Source: Cyrtodaria siliqua
Taxonomy: Eukaryota > Mollusca > Bivalvia > Adapedonta > Hiatellidae
Length of the DNA stretch: 64,000 nt
Assembly: GCA_037043455.1 (NCBI GenBank)
Contig: JAWPHD010001347.1
Coordinates: 267,111-331,110 of the forward strand
Direction of reading: 5' to 3'
Positions 1-13,370 of this stretch are shown here, piece after piece; the first letter of the stretch is position 1, and each line of letters starts with the position of its first letter. The notes under the pieces were generated by a model. The model ran no database searches and was not told the DNA's origin. It saw only the letters and a program-made list of their open reading frames with translations. Made by a program: the position numbers and the translations under genes.

Positions 1-2111
1 ACTATGTACAACTAGGCTTGGTACTGATCATCCCTGCAAAGTTTCAATGAAATCCGGCCAAATGAAGGCCCTTTCGTCTTAATGAGGCCAAGATATAGCA
101 TATTTCAGAAAATCAAGGGCCATGACTCTGATGTAAATGGTCCAATCTGGATGTTTTTCGAACTTGTCCAAGCTTTCATTGATATTAACAATCTGGTAAA
201 GTTTCTTAAAGATCCGATGAAAGATGAAGGCCTTATCGTCTTAATGAGGCAAAATATAGGATTTTTAACTAAATCAAGGGACATAACTCCACTGTTACTG
301 GTCCGATCTAGATGGTTTTCGAACTTGACCGAGCTGTCATTGATGTTAACAATCTAGTAAAGTTTCATAAAGATCGCATGAAAAATGAAGGCCCTATCGT
401 CTTAACGAGGCAAAGTATAGCATTTTTAACTAAATCAAGGGCCATAACTCATCTGTTACTGGTCCGATCAGGCTGGTTTTCAAAATTGTCTGAGCTGTCA
501 TTGATAGAAACAATCAGGTAAAGTTTGTAAAGATCAGATGAAAGATGAAGGCCCTATCGAATTAACAAGGCAAACTATAGCAATTTCAACTAAAACAAGA
601 ACCATAACTCATCTGTTACTGGCCCAATCTGGCTGGTTTTCGAAATTGTCTGATCTGTCATTGATATAAACAATCAGGTAAAGTTTTGTAAAGATCAGAT
701 GAAAGTTGAAGGCCCTATCGAATTAACGAGGCAAAATATAGCATTTTTAACTAAATCAAGGGCCATAACTCTGCTGTTACTGGTCCGATCTGACTGATCT
801 TCGAAATGTCCAAGCTTTCATCTATATAAACAATCTGGTAAAGTTTGGTAAAGATCGAATGAAAGATAAAGGCCCTATCGTCTTAACGAGGCAAAATATA
901 GCATTTTTAACTAAATCAAGGGCCGTAACTCTGCTCTTAATGGTCCGATCCTGCTAGTTTTCGACCTTGTCTTAGCTCTCATTTATATAAACAATCTGGT
1001 AAAGTTTGGTAAAGATTGGATGAAAGATGAAGGCCCTATCATCTTAATGAGACCAAATATAGCAATTTTAACTAAATCAAGGGCAATAACTCCGCTGTTA
1101 ATGGTCCGATCTAGCTGGTTTTCGAACTTATTCGAGCTTTCATTGATATTAACAATCTGTGCAAGTTTGGTAAAGATCAAATAATAAATGAAGGTGGTAG
1201 AGTGTTTACAAGGCTTAATATGGCATTCTTCAGCAAAACAAGGGCCATAACTCCGGTGAAATTATTTCGATCATGCCAGTTTTCGAACTTGTCCGAGCTT
1301 TCATTGATATAAAGACACTGGCAAAGTTAAGTAAATGTCCGATTAATATTGAAGGCCCTAGAGTGTTCACAAGGCAGAAAATAGCATTTTTCAGAAAAGA
1401 CAAGGGCCATAACTCCAGTGTTACTGATCCGATTTAGCTGGTTTTCGAACTTGTTCGAGCTTTTATTGATATTAACAATCTGTGCAAGTTTGGTAAAGAT
1501 CAGATAATAAATGAATGTGCTAGAGTGTTCACAAGGCAGAAAATGGCATTTTTCAGAAAAAACAAGGGCCATAACTCTGGTGTTACTGAACCAATTTAGC
1601 TGATTTTTGAACTTGTCGAAGCTATCATTAGTATTAACCATCTGTACAAGTTTGGTAATGATCAAATAATAAATGAAGGTGTTAGAGCGTTCACAAGGCA
1701 GAAAATGGCAATTTTCAGAAAAAACAGGGGCCATAACTCCGGTGTTACTGATTTGATTTGGCTGGTTTTCAAACTTGTCCGAACTTTCATTGATATTAAC
1801 AATCTTTGCAAGTTTGGTAAAGTTCAAATAATAAATGAAGGTGCTAGAGTGTTCACAAGGCTTAATATGGAATTTTTCAGTAAAACAAGGGCCATAACTC
1901 CGGTGAAATTTATCCGATCCGACTGGTTTTCGAACTTGTCCGAGCTTTCATTGATATAAAGACACTGGCAAAGTTTAGTAAAGATTCGATTAATAATGAA
2001 GGCCCTAGAGTGTTCACAAGGCAAAAGTTAACAGACGGACGACGGACGGACGGACGGACGACGGACAACTCGCCATCCCATAAGCTCTGCTGGCCTTCGG
2101 CCAGTAGAGCT
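1..2111 (-). mobile_element. Tandem-array Helitron/Helentron-like element, partial
   Basis: About 160-170-bp units repeat across 60-2000, each with GGGCCATAACTC, GGTCCGATC and TTCGAACTTGTCCGAGCTTT. They are followed by ACGG-rich repeats (2031-2068) and the hairpin at 2081-2111 with stem CTGGCC-TTCG-GGCCAG extended by AGCTCT. The same modules occur in reverse order at 9801-13717. The other end is outside the window. Short open frames here are repeat translations. Confidence 0.7.
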
Positions 2112-4149
2112 AAAAATCGTTTGTTCAGGGAAGAAATAATTTTAAATTGGAATCGGTTGTTTTACATGAAAAAAGCGAACTACACAAGAAAGCAACTACC
2201 CTTAATTCTGCGAGGCAAGCAGGTCCAAGTAAAAGTATTGCTTCACAAATTCTTCAGAAATGAACAAACATGCCGACGCATCCTCATCAACAGCTCTAGA
2301 ACCAACTCGACTCAGATTTTTTTAAATAAACTTTAAATTGTTATAATTAAAGTGTTATTTCATTAAATAATTTGTATTGACCTTTTTGTTGAATTATGTA
2401 TTTCCGTTACTGACGTTTGACCTGGGCTAGTGATTTTCAGTTAATCGGTACTGGCTGACCCAAACAACGTTGTCATCCCTAATGAGGATCACACTTTAGA
2501 GAGTGCTGACACACTAACTGATGAACAGCAAAACCTTATTTTAGACATTTTTAAAATGAAAAAACATTAGTTTGTAATTTAGTGTAGATATTTTATTTAT
2601 TAAAATAAAACATAACAGAATGCTTGCTTGCATAGTCCTTGTTTACTTAAAATAATGGTTTGTAATATTTCCCAATTTGGGCGAGTTCACGACTCGATTT
2701 TTCCCAATTTGGGGATTTCATGACGCGATTTTTCTCAATCTGATCGGACCCGGACCCATTCCCAAAATTGTGAAAGAAATCGCTGACAAAGTTAATTGGG
2801 ACAAAGTTTGTGCATTAAAACCGTAAAAGGGCAAAAAAGCATTCAACCAGAACACGGCAATGACAGATGCAACTAGGATTGGTACTGATCATCCCCGCCA
2901 AGATTCTTAGAAATCTGGCAAGGAGTTCATAAGAGACTAATAACAATTTCAGACTGCACTCCGTTCTCGGTTAAAAACTAATATCCAAAATATTAACTAC
3001 AACAAAACTCTACGCTCTGACATAAACAACAAATAATTAATCGTCAACTGAATGTCGCATTTATGATACTTTTAAATACATTTATATGAATAAAGATATA
3101 ATAAACAGAATTAATATTTCACAGCAATGCGCATTATGACCTGACCGTGTGTAAACATGTGAATGACATCACTGCGCAAAACACTTTATGTGGTGCCGTT
3201 CTGGCAATGCATAGTATGTACATTTAACCCAATGTATTTTTTAGAATGTTTTTCGGAATAAACATTTTTGCGTGACATGGATAAGAAATTATCATTCTTC
3301 ACTTCAGGTATGGTGTACATTTATAAAAATTAAGTGTATTAGTTTCTATATAAATTGCATTTGTTCAATCATTAATGTTAATTAGAAGAATTGTATTAAG
3401 CCATTTGTTTTTGCATATTATTATTTTTTGATATTATTGCACCAATAATATATTAAAACATATGGTATAATAAGACGAAATAGTGAATACTTAAAATTTG
3501 ATTTATTTAAATGTAACCAGGGTAAAAGTCAAAATGATACTGTATATATAAATGGAGACACCCATTTCAAATACTTCAAGATTGCCGTGTGTCCCTTTAA
3601 CGAATGACAGGTATCATAGACGACTGACGGAGCAAGACGAATAAATAAAAAGCAATCAAACGTACGCGTGTAGCCTTTTCCGGACCACAGTAGCATTGAT
3701 CTCGGTATAGTTATCTACACTAGGTAGATGTTTTATTTAAACTAATGACGGATTTGTCAATACGAAAGAATTAGTAAGTACACAATATATTGTAAAATGT
3801 GTATCTTAATTACTTCGTGTAAAAGAACATTACTTTTTGAAGTTGAAATTAATTTAAATATTTTAAGTTATCTAAGAGAAGCACTCAGCAAAGCAGTTGT
3901 AAAAAGAATATCTATTGCATACATCACGTAATTGTAAATGCTTGAAAATCAACGGATTAATATTTCAAAGTTTCAATTAATATTTCAAGTGTCAGTGACT
4001 TTTTTGATAAATTTTGAACACGTTTTACAATATTTTTTTTTATCTTTTTTAATAATAAAATAAAAAAACCTAGATGTTCACAAACTCTGTTTCTTAAGTG
4101 TTCATAGTTATCATCATGCACTATTTAAATAAGGTTCGATAAAAATGCT
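2112..4149. other. No gene seen
   Basis: A+T-rich sequence with a TTGGG-rich fragment (2670-2780) and a short copy of the AACTAGGATTGGTACTGATC motif (2870). No exon-like frames. Confidence 0.6.
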
Positions 4150-4787
4150 TTGCTAGATGTATGCAAACGCTCATTCCAGTTTTTCACAAAAGAATCATTT
4201 ACACGTTGTATCGCACGTTGTATCATTCAGACGAACGCATGCGTAGTATCATTTTCACGACTTCACACATTGTATCATTTACACAAATTACTGCATTGTA
4301 CCATTTACACAAATTACTGCATTGTATCATTTACACAAATTACTGCATTGTATCATTTATACGAATTCACAAGTATCATTTACACAAATTACTGCATTGT
4401 ATCATTTACACGAATTCACACGTATCATTTACACGAATTCATACGTTGTATCATTTACCGGAATTCACACATTGTATCAGTTATACGAACTTACTCGTTG
4501 TATCATTTACACGTCATTTACACGTATCATTTTCAAGCTGTATCATTTACTCGTTGTATCATTTACACGTTGTGTCGTTTACACGTCATTTACACGTTGT
4601 ATAATTTACACGTTGTATCATATTCACGCTGTATCATTTACACGTTGTATCATTTACACGAATTTAAAAGGTGTATTATTTACACGTTGTATCATTTTCA
4701 TGCTGTATCATTTACACGTTGCATCATTTACACGAGTTTAAAAGGTGTATTATTTACACGTATCATTTTTACGTTGCATCATTTTGA
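4150..4787 (+). repeat. Short-unit satellite TTTACACGTTGTATCA
   Basis: Degenerate 16-27-bp units fill 600 bp. All three frames stay open for long stretches because the unit lacks stops; these are not genes. Confidence 0.9.
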
Positions 4788-5488
4788 TGTCGCTTTTCCG
4801 AAGAAAAATGCGATACATAGGGATCACTTTGTCGTCCGTCCGTCCGTCCGTCCGTCAGTCAGTCAGTCCGTCCGTCCGTCAGGAGAACTTAACGTTGGCT
4901 ATAACTTTCTCTCTTTGTCAAACTTTCAATATATACTCGTCATGACAACATCGACATGACCATACTAAAATATAAAGGTCAAGTCACACTGAAGGTCATT
5001 ATATGGGTTAAATACTCAGTTTTTCTTCACGAAAACATAACGTTGGCTATAACTTTCTCATTTCTTGATATTTCTTCATCAAACGTTCATTATATACTCA
5101 TCATGACAACATCGATATGACCATACTAAAATATAAAGGTCAAGTCACACTGAAGGTCATTATATCGGTTAAATACTCATTTTTTCTTCACGAAAACTTA
5201 ACGTTATAATAACAATAATCAAGACTTTATTTAACGAGAGAACTCATTTGAAACTAGTCAATCTTCCATGAGACGTTGGCTATAACTTTCTCATTTCTTG
5301 AAATTTCTTCATCAAACTTTCAGTATATACTCATCATGACAACATCGACATGACCATACTAAAATATAAAGGTCAAGGTCACACTGAAGGTAATTATAAT
5401 GGTTAAATACTCATGTTTTTATTCAAGAAAACTCAGGCCAGTTTGTCAAGGTCATTTCACACACGTGTTCCGCGGAACACTCGTCTAG
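4788..5488 (+). mobile_element. Helitron-like non-autonomous element with ACGTTGGCTATAACTT repeats
   Basis: The 5' end TGTCGCTTTTCCGAAGAAAA then ATGCGA folds on itself; TAGGGATCACTTTGTC and GTCC repeats follow. Three units of about 180 bp contain GGCTATAACTTTCTC and ATGACAACATCGA. The 3' end is the perfect palindrome GTGTTCCGCGGAACAC (5465-5480) then TCGT-CTAG-T, the Helitron 3' signature. Confidence 0.75.
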
Positions 5489-6081
5489 TCTTTATATAAA
5501 TCAATGAAAATTATGAAACTTTGACAAGTATTATAGATGACTATATTCATATTCTATAGTTCACTACAGTCTGATCATGGCCTTTACAGTTACTCTGGCA
5601 TGGTATATATTTCCCCGTTTTCCTGTGAAAAATCCTCCTCTTAAAACAAATAAAATATTTTTTATCAGAAAATGTTTAACTCGAATACAGGAAAACAGCA
5701 TACTTTTTCGCAATTTCACTTCCTGAAGGCCCTGGCCCCAGTCACATAAAAGCTGACTAGTGGCTTTAAAGATTTCCCCCGTGAAAGTGTTATTTGTATA
5801 ACATCAAATACCGTAACGTTCGCGCTCCGTGAAATTTGACCGGGAGCCGCATTTTAAAATGTCCCAAAACGGAAATGCGTCAATTTCCTAATATCCGGTT
5901 GACTTAAATTGCAATATATCGTTAAATAAAAAGAGTTGCGACTATTTACTGCGTTTAATCGCTAACTAAACTATGTAAGAACTATTTTCTTTGTTGTTTT
6001 TGTCTACTGAAATGTTACTCGTCCTCTAATTGACTTCATTATGCATAACACTTAACAAGTAACAGTGTGATAACATGATCA
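5489..6081. other. No gene seen
   Basis: Single-copy-looking DNA without a convincing exon. Confidence 0.55.
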
Positions 6082-6309
6082 TCATGATAGATAGATAGAT
6101 AGATCTTTATTTCCAATTTCCAATAGGCTTAAAAGCCCATGAGGATACAAAATACAATTACAAAGCATGGAAACAGTGTAGTTATTACAAACAATACATG
6201 TCCAAATATGCAGTTTATCTTAACTGAGCTGATACAATGAGAAGGCGTTTACATAACAATTCCTTGCATAAATAAATTACAATTCATCACAGTTTCCTTA
6301 ACACATATA

Positions 6310-6420
6310 TCAGGGCTCCGGAAATATGGTTGCCCCACGCCCCGGGCAAGTGGATTTTGGGTGCGGGCAGGTGACCTTCTTAAATCTGGTTGTCCGTCAC
6401 TTGCCCGATGGACGTTTTAT
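6310..6420. repeat. G+C-rich inverted repeat within LINE 3' region
   Basis: CGGGCAAGTGG and its near complement TCACTTGCCCG lie about 60 bp apart, preceded by CAGGGCTCCGG, which resembles a hAT-type end. Probably a fragment of another element inserted in the LINE tail. Confidence 0.4.
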
Positions 6421-6510
6421 TATTAGATAAAAATCAAGGGAAAATTTGCCTGGACTGTGAAGTTTGCCGATAATTGCATAGTAATTTACATACATTATAT
6501 TTAGAAATAG

Positions 6511-6720
6511 CTAATTTCTGTATAGTGTTTCGTTTCGTAACTTAAATGCTTTTAAAACAAAGGTACACAGTTTACGAATATATATCTTATTTTGTGAGTT
6601 TAGTAATTCCAGAAACTTGATCATATTTGGTCTCTTATAAAAATATTTAGGAATATATTGCTTCCTTAACATTATGTATGTTTGGCATTCCAACACAAAA
6701 TGGAATTCATCTTCAAGTTT
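6511..6720 (-). pseudogene. LINE ORF2 last segment
   Basis: Continues the element after a small shift: ECQTYIMLRKQYIPKYFYKR then PNMIKFLELLNSQNKIYIRK and a stop at 6511. The last Cys of the tail zinc motif is here. Confidence 0.65.
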
Positions 6721-6721
6721 A

Positions 6722-7354
6722 TTACAACATACACATTCTATCGTTTACAGGAATTCTATTTGGTTTAACCCACCTACCGGCTTCAATTTGCAGTCTATGA
6801 GATGACACCCGTAATTTAGTTAGTGCTTGACACATTTTGAAAACATTTATATTATCTAGATATGATTGAAACTGAAACTTTGCAATGTTTATATAAAAAA
6901 CTGCTCTAGTAGAATTTTCTAATCGACTATGCCAATTCTGAACAAAATTGTCATTTAACCTTTGCTTTAATATTGCAAGAAAAATATTATCGTTACCAAC
7001 ACTTTGTTGTAACCATGCATCATAAAACCCAAGCGAGGACAATAAGTGTTTCAACTGGGAAACCCAGTTTATTTTCTGAGGATATGTTTCACAGTCATTA
7101 AGCAGCATGTTATAAACAATTTTCACATATTTACGATCATGTACACTCATGATTTTTAACCAATATTTAATTATTATAAAATATCTTCTTGTAATAAATG
7201 ACGTTCTGCCAAGTTCACCATATATGAAATCATTTTGAGTTGTCTTCTTAACATCCAAAATGTGTTTACAAAACTGTAAATGCACTCGTTCAATTGATAT
7301 AGCTTGCATAAATCCCCACACTTCACATCCATAGTTTAAAATTGGAGTTATCAA
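6722..7354 (-). pseudogene. LINE ORF2 C-terminal fragment, 211 codons
   Basis: Open frame from MITPILNYGCEVWGFMQAIS to GRWVKPNRIPVNDRMCML and a stop. ILNYGCEVWG and the YGELGR and RVSSHRLxIExGRW blocks are standard for this LINE group. The coding sense continues upstream to about 7395 without a Met. Confidence 0.8.
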
Positions 7355-7395
7355 TTGATCAAACAGATCTAATTTATGCTTTGGGGATATGAATG

Positions 7396-8214
7396 TAAAT
7401 CATGTATTAAAGTAAAATCACTTGCCGAACATCACATCAGTGCGCCGATGCCCTCTTTCAGCAGTTTTTACAAGCTTTTGTATTAGTAAATATCGCGTTT
7501 CGCTACATTTTCAACTACGACTACGAGTCTATTGAACACTTGATTTTTTTCATACTGCAATATATTCCTACTCAAAATACCGTTAAAAACTCATAGCTGG
7601 TTCAAAAACACGTGGTGATGATAACCGGAAGTCACCCGAGCTCACTTACACAGACGCTTGGAAAAATAGACAAAACATTTGTGCCGAAATTAAGAAAGAA
7701 TTGAACGTTTCTCATTAAAATTCTACCAACATTTGTAAATTGTTATGCTATTTATTATGAAAAAACACTATTTCCATGTGTGAAGGGTCCGTTTATCGGC
7801 CCCACGCACAGAAATTGTGAAGGTCCATGTCGAATCGTGAGTGGGTCCGTTTATCGGTTTTACTTTAATAAGAAAAGAAATCGCTGGTTCTAAATTTGTT
7901 TACAAAGTTTCCTTCCGACAATTGGTATAATAAAGCAGGGAGTAAGTATATGTGTACATAAGTACATGTATATGCTCGCTCATTTATATACCCGTGTACT
8001 AGTTATGCAATGCACCCATTTGAAATCAAAACTATAACATTTTAAAACTATGTGTGATAAGATGATAAAATAATCTATTATCTTTCAATATCCATCAACA
8101 CATTTCAAATTGCAAAGTGTTTTCACTGTGAAATTATCACCGCAAATAGGTCACATCAAATCCCGGGGCTTTTACATGTTTTACAGACTTATTTAGGGCA
8201 TTTGTAAACAATAT
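7396..8214. other. No gene seen
   Basis: Includes an A+T-rich stretch with GGGTCCGTTTATCGG repeated at 7786 and 7842. No coding signal. Confidence 0.55.
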
Positions 8215-9255
8215 CTCCTCAGAAACTGCTTGACCAATTTTGACAAAATTTCACGTAGACGGTACTGAGATCAATGCCTTCCAACGTTGTACAAATAGGT
8301 CAATGCAATATCCAAGATGGCCGCCATTACCATATATGATCAATACCATAAAAAATGTTCTTCTCAAGAACTGCTGAACAGATTTTGACAGTTTTTGTCT
8401 CGCCTTTTCGAAGAAAAAATGAGACGTAGGTATTACTTTTCCGGCGGCGAAGGCGAAGGCGTCAACAGTCAAGTTTTACGTTTAGGTCATTTTCTCACAA
8501 ACTTACGACTATACTTTTTAAACTTTGCTTATAGATGTATCTTGCTTAATAGATCGCAACGTGACAAAGCAAAAGTGGAAGTGACCTTGACCGTCCAAGC
8601 AAAGGGCAGATAACTTAATAATCTTTACATTCATCTTTTGCGTTCAAGAACTGTATGCACTAGACCTTTCACAATTTGCTTATAGTTGTATCTTGGGTGG
8701 TACATTGCAATGTGACAAAGCAAATGTGGAAGTGACCTTGACCTTCCAGGAAAAGGGCAGATAACTTAATAATTTTTATGTTCAACTTTTGCGTTTAGGT
8801 CACATTTTCACGAACTGTATGTTCTAGACCTTTCAAACTTTGCTTGTAGTTGTATCTTGGGTGGTACATCGCAACGTGACAAAGCAAATGTGGAAGTGAC
8901 CTTGACCCTCCAAGCAAAGGGCAAATAACTTGATAATTTTTACATTCAACTTTTGCGTTTAGGTCACCTTTTCACGAACTGTATGCACTAGACCTTTTAA
9001 ACTTTGCTTATAGTTGTATATTGGGTGGTACATCGCAACGTAGATGCGGATGTGACCTTGACCCTCCAAGTAAAGGGCAGATAACTTAATAATTGTACGA
9101 TCAACTTTTGTGTTTACATAAATTTCTTAGGAACTGTATGCACCTGACCTTCTCTTTCAAACATTCCTTATAGTTGTATCTTGAGTAGTACATCGCTATG
9201 CGACATAGTAGATGCGGATGTAACCTTCGCCCTAAATTAATAATTTTGGGATGGA
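8215..9255 (+). mobile_element. Helitron-like tandem-repeat element(s), 3' end unclear
   Basis: Two degenerate 120-bp units with AACTGCTTGACCAATTTTGA (8215-8396) precede a 5' hairpin TGTCTCGCCTTTTCGAAGAA then AAAATGAGAC (8397). Five units of about 155-180 bp follow, with GTGACCTTGACC, GGGCAGATAACTT and CACGAACTGTATGC. No terminal hairpin plus CTAG is seen before other repeats begin. Confidence 0.6.
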
Positions 9256-9800
9256 CATTTTTTTCCTTTTTTTTAATTATTTTTTTTAACCCCCCACCCT
9301 CACCCCACTTTCCTCCCCACCTTCTCTCCCACATCCCAAATGTAAATTAAGTCGTTTTTTTATGCCCCGCCACGAAAGTGGGTTGGACATATAGTGTTTT
9401 TTGTCTTGTTTTTTTTAAATTAATTTTCTTCGCATATAAGAAATCTTCTTTCTTTTTTCTTTAAATGGGACATTTTTTTTTTTTAATATTTTCTTTTTTT
9501 CTTTTTTTCTTTTTTTTTTATTTCATTTTTTTATTTGTTTTAGTATTTTTTTGCCTTTTTGAACACTCTAGCATCTTCATTAATTATTTGATCTTTATTA
9601 ACATTTGTCCTTGTCTTTTAATATAGCAATGAATGCTCAGACTTTTTTTTTTATTATTATTCTTTTTTTAATATTATTAAAAAAACAAAAATTTTTCTCA
9701 TAAGGAACTTTCTTTTTTTTTTTGAAATGGGAGCTTTTTTTCATTGATTTTTTATTCATTTATTTAAAAAAAATATTTTCATTATTTTCTTTTCATTTCT
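9256..9800. repeat. T-rich low-complexity tract with another element start
   Basis: Long T-runs and TTTC repeats. At 9361 TATGCCCCGCCACGAAAGTG then GGTTGGACATATAGTG resembles a further Helitron-like 5' hairpin. No gene. Confidence 0.6.
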
Positions 9801-12800
9801 AGCTCTACTGGCCGAAGGCCAGCAGAGCTTATGGGATGCTGAGTTGTCCGTCGTCCGTCCGTCCGTCGTCCGTCGTCCGTCCGTCGTTAACTTTTGTCTC
9901 GTTAAGACGATAGGGCCTTCATTTTTCATCCGATCTTTACCAAACTTCAACAGGTTGTTAATATCAATGAAAGCTCGGATGAGTTCGAAAACCAGCCAGA
10001 TCGGACAAGTAACAGCGGAGTTATGGCCCTTGATTTAGTTAAAAATGCTATATTGCTATATTTTGCCTCGTTAAGACGATAGGGTCTTCATTTTTCATCC
10101 TATCTTTACCAAACTTTACCACGTTGTTAATATCAATGAAAGCTCAGACAAGTTCGAAAACCAGCCAGATCGGACAAGTAACAGCGGAGTTATGGCCCTT
10201 GAGTTAGTTAAAAATGCTATATTGCTATATTTTGCCTCGTTAAGACGATAGGGCCTTCATTTTTCATCCGATCTTTACCAAACTTTAACAGGTTGTTAAT
10301 ATCAATGAAAGCTCGGATGAGGTCGAAAACCAGCCAGATCGGACAAGTAACAGCGGAGTTATGGCCCTTGATTTAGTTAAAAATGCTATATTGCTATATT
10401 TTGCCTCGTTAAGACGATAGTGTCTTCATTTTTCATCCTATCTTTACCAAACTTTACCACGTTGTTAATATCAATAAAAGCTCAGACAAGTTCGAAAACC
10501 AGCCAGATCGGACAAGTAACAGCAGAGTTATGGTCCTTGATTTAGTTAAAAATGCTATATTTTGCCTTGTTAAGACGATAGGGGCTTCATTGTTCATCCG
10601 ATCTTTACCAATCTGTATCAGATTGTTAATATCAATGAAAGCTCGGACAAGTTCTAAAACCAGCTATATCGGATTAGTAAAAGCGGAGTTATGGCCCTTG
10701 ATCTAGTTAAAAGTGCTATATTTTGCCTTGTTAAGAAGATAGGGGCTTCATTGTTCGTCCGATCTTTACCAAACTTTATCATATTGTTAATGCCGTTGAA
10801 AGCTCGAACATGTTCGAAAACCAGCCATATTGGACCAGTAACAGCGGAGTTATGGCCCTTGATTTAGTTAAAAATGCTATAATTTGCCTCGTTAAGATGA
10901 TAGGGGCTTCATTGTTCATCCGATCTTTAGCAAACTTTATCAGATTGTTAGTATCAATAAAAGCTTGATCAAGTTCGAAAAACATTCATATCGGACCAGT
11001 AACAGCGGAGTTATGGCCCTTGATTTAGTTCAAAATGATATATTTTGCCTCGTTAAGACGATAGGGCCTTCATTTTTCATCAGATCTTTACCAAACTTTA
11101 TCAGATTGTTAATGTCTATGAAAGCTTGGTCAAGTTTGAAAACCAGCCAGATCGAACCATAAACAGCGGAGTTATGGCCCTTGATTTTGTTAAAAATGCT
11201 ATAATTTGCCTCGTTAAGATGATAGGGGCTTCATTGTTCATCCGATCTTTAGCAAACTTTATCAGATTGTTAGTATCAATAAAAGCTTGATCAAGTTCGA
11301 AAAACATTCATATCGGACCAGTAACAGCGGAGTTATGGCCCTTGATTTAGTTCAAAATGATATATTTTGCCTCGTTAAGACGATAGGGCCTTCATTTTTC
11401 ATCAGATCTTTACTCTATGAAAGCTTGGTCAAGTTTGAAAACCAGCCAGATCGAACCATAAACAGCGGAGTTATGGCCCTTGATTTTGTTAAAAATGCTA
11501 TAATTTGCCTCGTCATACGAAAGGGCCTTCATTTTGCATCTGATCTTTGCCAAACTTTAGCAGATTTTATGACTTTCTTTTTTACGTTATTATTTTTATT
11601 TATTTTTAAATTTTCTTATTTTTTTATTTTTTATTTTTATTTTTTTAATTTTTAGCTTATGTGAAGCCGAGTTGTCCGTCGTCCGTCCGTCGTCCGTCGT
11701 CCGTCCGTCGTCCGTTGTTAACTTTTGTCTCGTTAAGACGATAGGGCCTTCATTTTTCATCCGATCTTTACCAAACTTTCACAGGTTGTTAATATCAATG
11801 AAAGCTCGGATAAGTTCGAAAACCAGCCAGATCGGACAAGTAACAGCGGAGTTATGGCCTTTGATTTAGTTAAAAATGCTATATTGCTAAATTTTGTCTC
11901 GTTAAGACGATAGAGCCTTCATTTATCATCCTATCTTTACCAAACTTTACCACATTGTTAATATCAATGAAAACTCGGACAAATTCGAAAACCGAAAACC
12001 AGCCAGAGTTATGGTCCTTGATTGATTTAAAAGTGCTATATTGTTTTATTTTGCCTCGTCAAGATGATAGGGCTTTCATTTTTCATCTTATCTTTACCAA
12101 ACTTTATCACATTGATAATATCAATGAAAGCTCGGACAAGTTCGAAAACCAGCCATATCGGACTAGTAACAGCGGAGTTATGGCCCTTGATTTAGTTAAA
12201 AATGCTATATTTTGCTTTGTTAAGATGCTAGGGGCTTCATTGTTCATCCGATCTTTACCAAACATTATCAGATTGTTAATATCAATGAAAGCTCGGACAA
12301 ATTCGAAAACCGAAAACCAGCCAGAGTTATGGTCCTTGATTGAGTTAAAAGTGCTATATTGCTATATCTTGCCTCGTTAAGATGATAGGGCCTTCGTTTT
12401 TCAACCTATCTTTACCAAACTTTACCATATTGTTAATATCAATGAAAGCTCGGACAAGTTCGAAAACCAGCCATATCGGACTAGTAACAGCGGAGTTATG
12501 GCCCTTGATTTAGTTAAAAATGCTATTTTTTGCCTCGTTAAGACGATAGGAGATATCAATGAAAGCTCGGACAAGTTCGAAAACCAGCCATATTGGAAAA
12601 GTAACAGCGGAGTTATGGCCCTTGATTTAGTTAAAAATGCTATATTTTGCCTCGTTAAGACGATAGGGGCTTCATTGTTCATCAGATCTTTACCAAACTT
12701 TATCAGATTGTTAATGTCGTTGAAAGCTCAAACAAGTTCGAAAACCAGCCATATCGGACCAGTAACAGCGGAGTTGTGGCCCTTGATTTTGTTAAATTTG

Positions 12801-13336
12801 CTATATTTTGCCTCTTTAAGACGATGGGGGCTTCATTGTTCATCCGATCTTTACCAAACTTTATCAGATTGCTATATTGCTTTATTTTGCCTCGTTAAGA
12901 TGATAGGGCTTTCATTTTTCATCTTATCTTTACCAAACTTTATCACGTTGATAATATCAATGAAAGCTCGGACAAGTTCGAAAACCAGCCATATCGGACT
13001 AGTAACAGCGGAGTTATGGCCCTTGATTTAGTTAAAAATGCTATATTTTGCCTTGTTAAGATGCTAGGGGCTTCATTGTTCATCCGATCTTTACCAAACA
13101 TTATCAGATTGTTAATATCAATGAAAGCTCGAACAAGTTCGAAAACCAAATATATCGGACCAGTAACAGCGGAGTTATGGCCCTTGATTTAGTTCAAAAC
13201 GCTATATTTTGCCTCGTTAAGACGATAGGGCCTTCATTTTTCATCCAAACTTTTTTACTTTTTTTTACTTTTTTTTTTTTAATTTTGTTATTTATTTTTT
13301 GTTAATTTTTTTAATTCAATTTTTTATTATTTTTTT

Positions 13337-13370
<34 letters not shown>

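Larger units (their letters stand above)
6082..7395 (-). mobile_element. 5'-truncated LINE with GATA-repeat tail
   Basis: The - strand frame begins SPKHKLDLFDQLITPILNYG and continues CEVWGF, VKKTTQNDFIYGELGR, and KLRVSSHRLQIEAGRW to a Cys-containing tail (CxxC region near 6720, then RKQYIPKYFYKRP). This is the post-RT part of a LINE ORF2. The 3' end runs into AATAAAGATC followed by (TATC)n at 6085-6105, a microsatellite tail. A frameshift sits near 6720. RT catalytic blocks are missing through truncation. Confidence 0.82.

Noticed and set aside
1..2024. Several 60-170-codon frames in both strands
   Set aside because: They translate the same degenerate tandem unit again and again and have no independent coding signal.
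4150..4959. Overlapping 140-270-codon frames rich in IYT/CIIY text
   Set aside because: All frames are open because the satellite unit contains no stop codon; the proteins are repeat translations.
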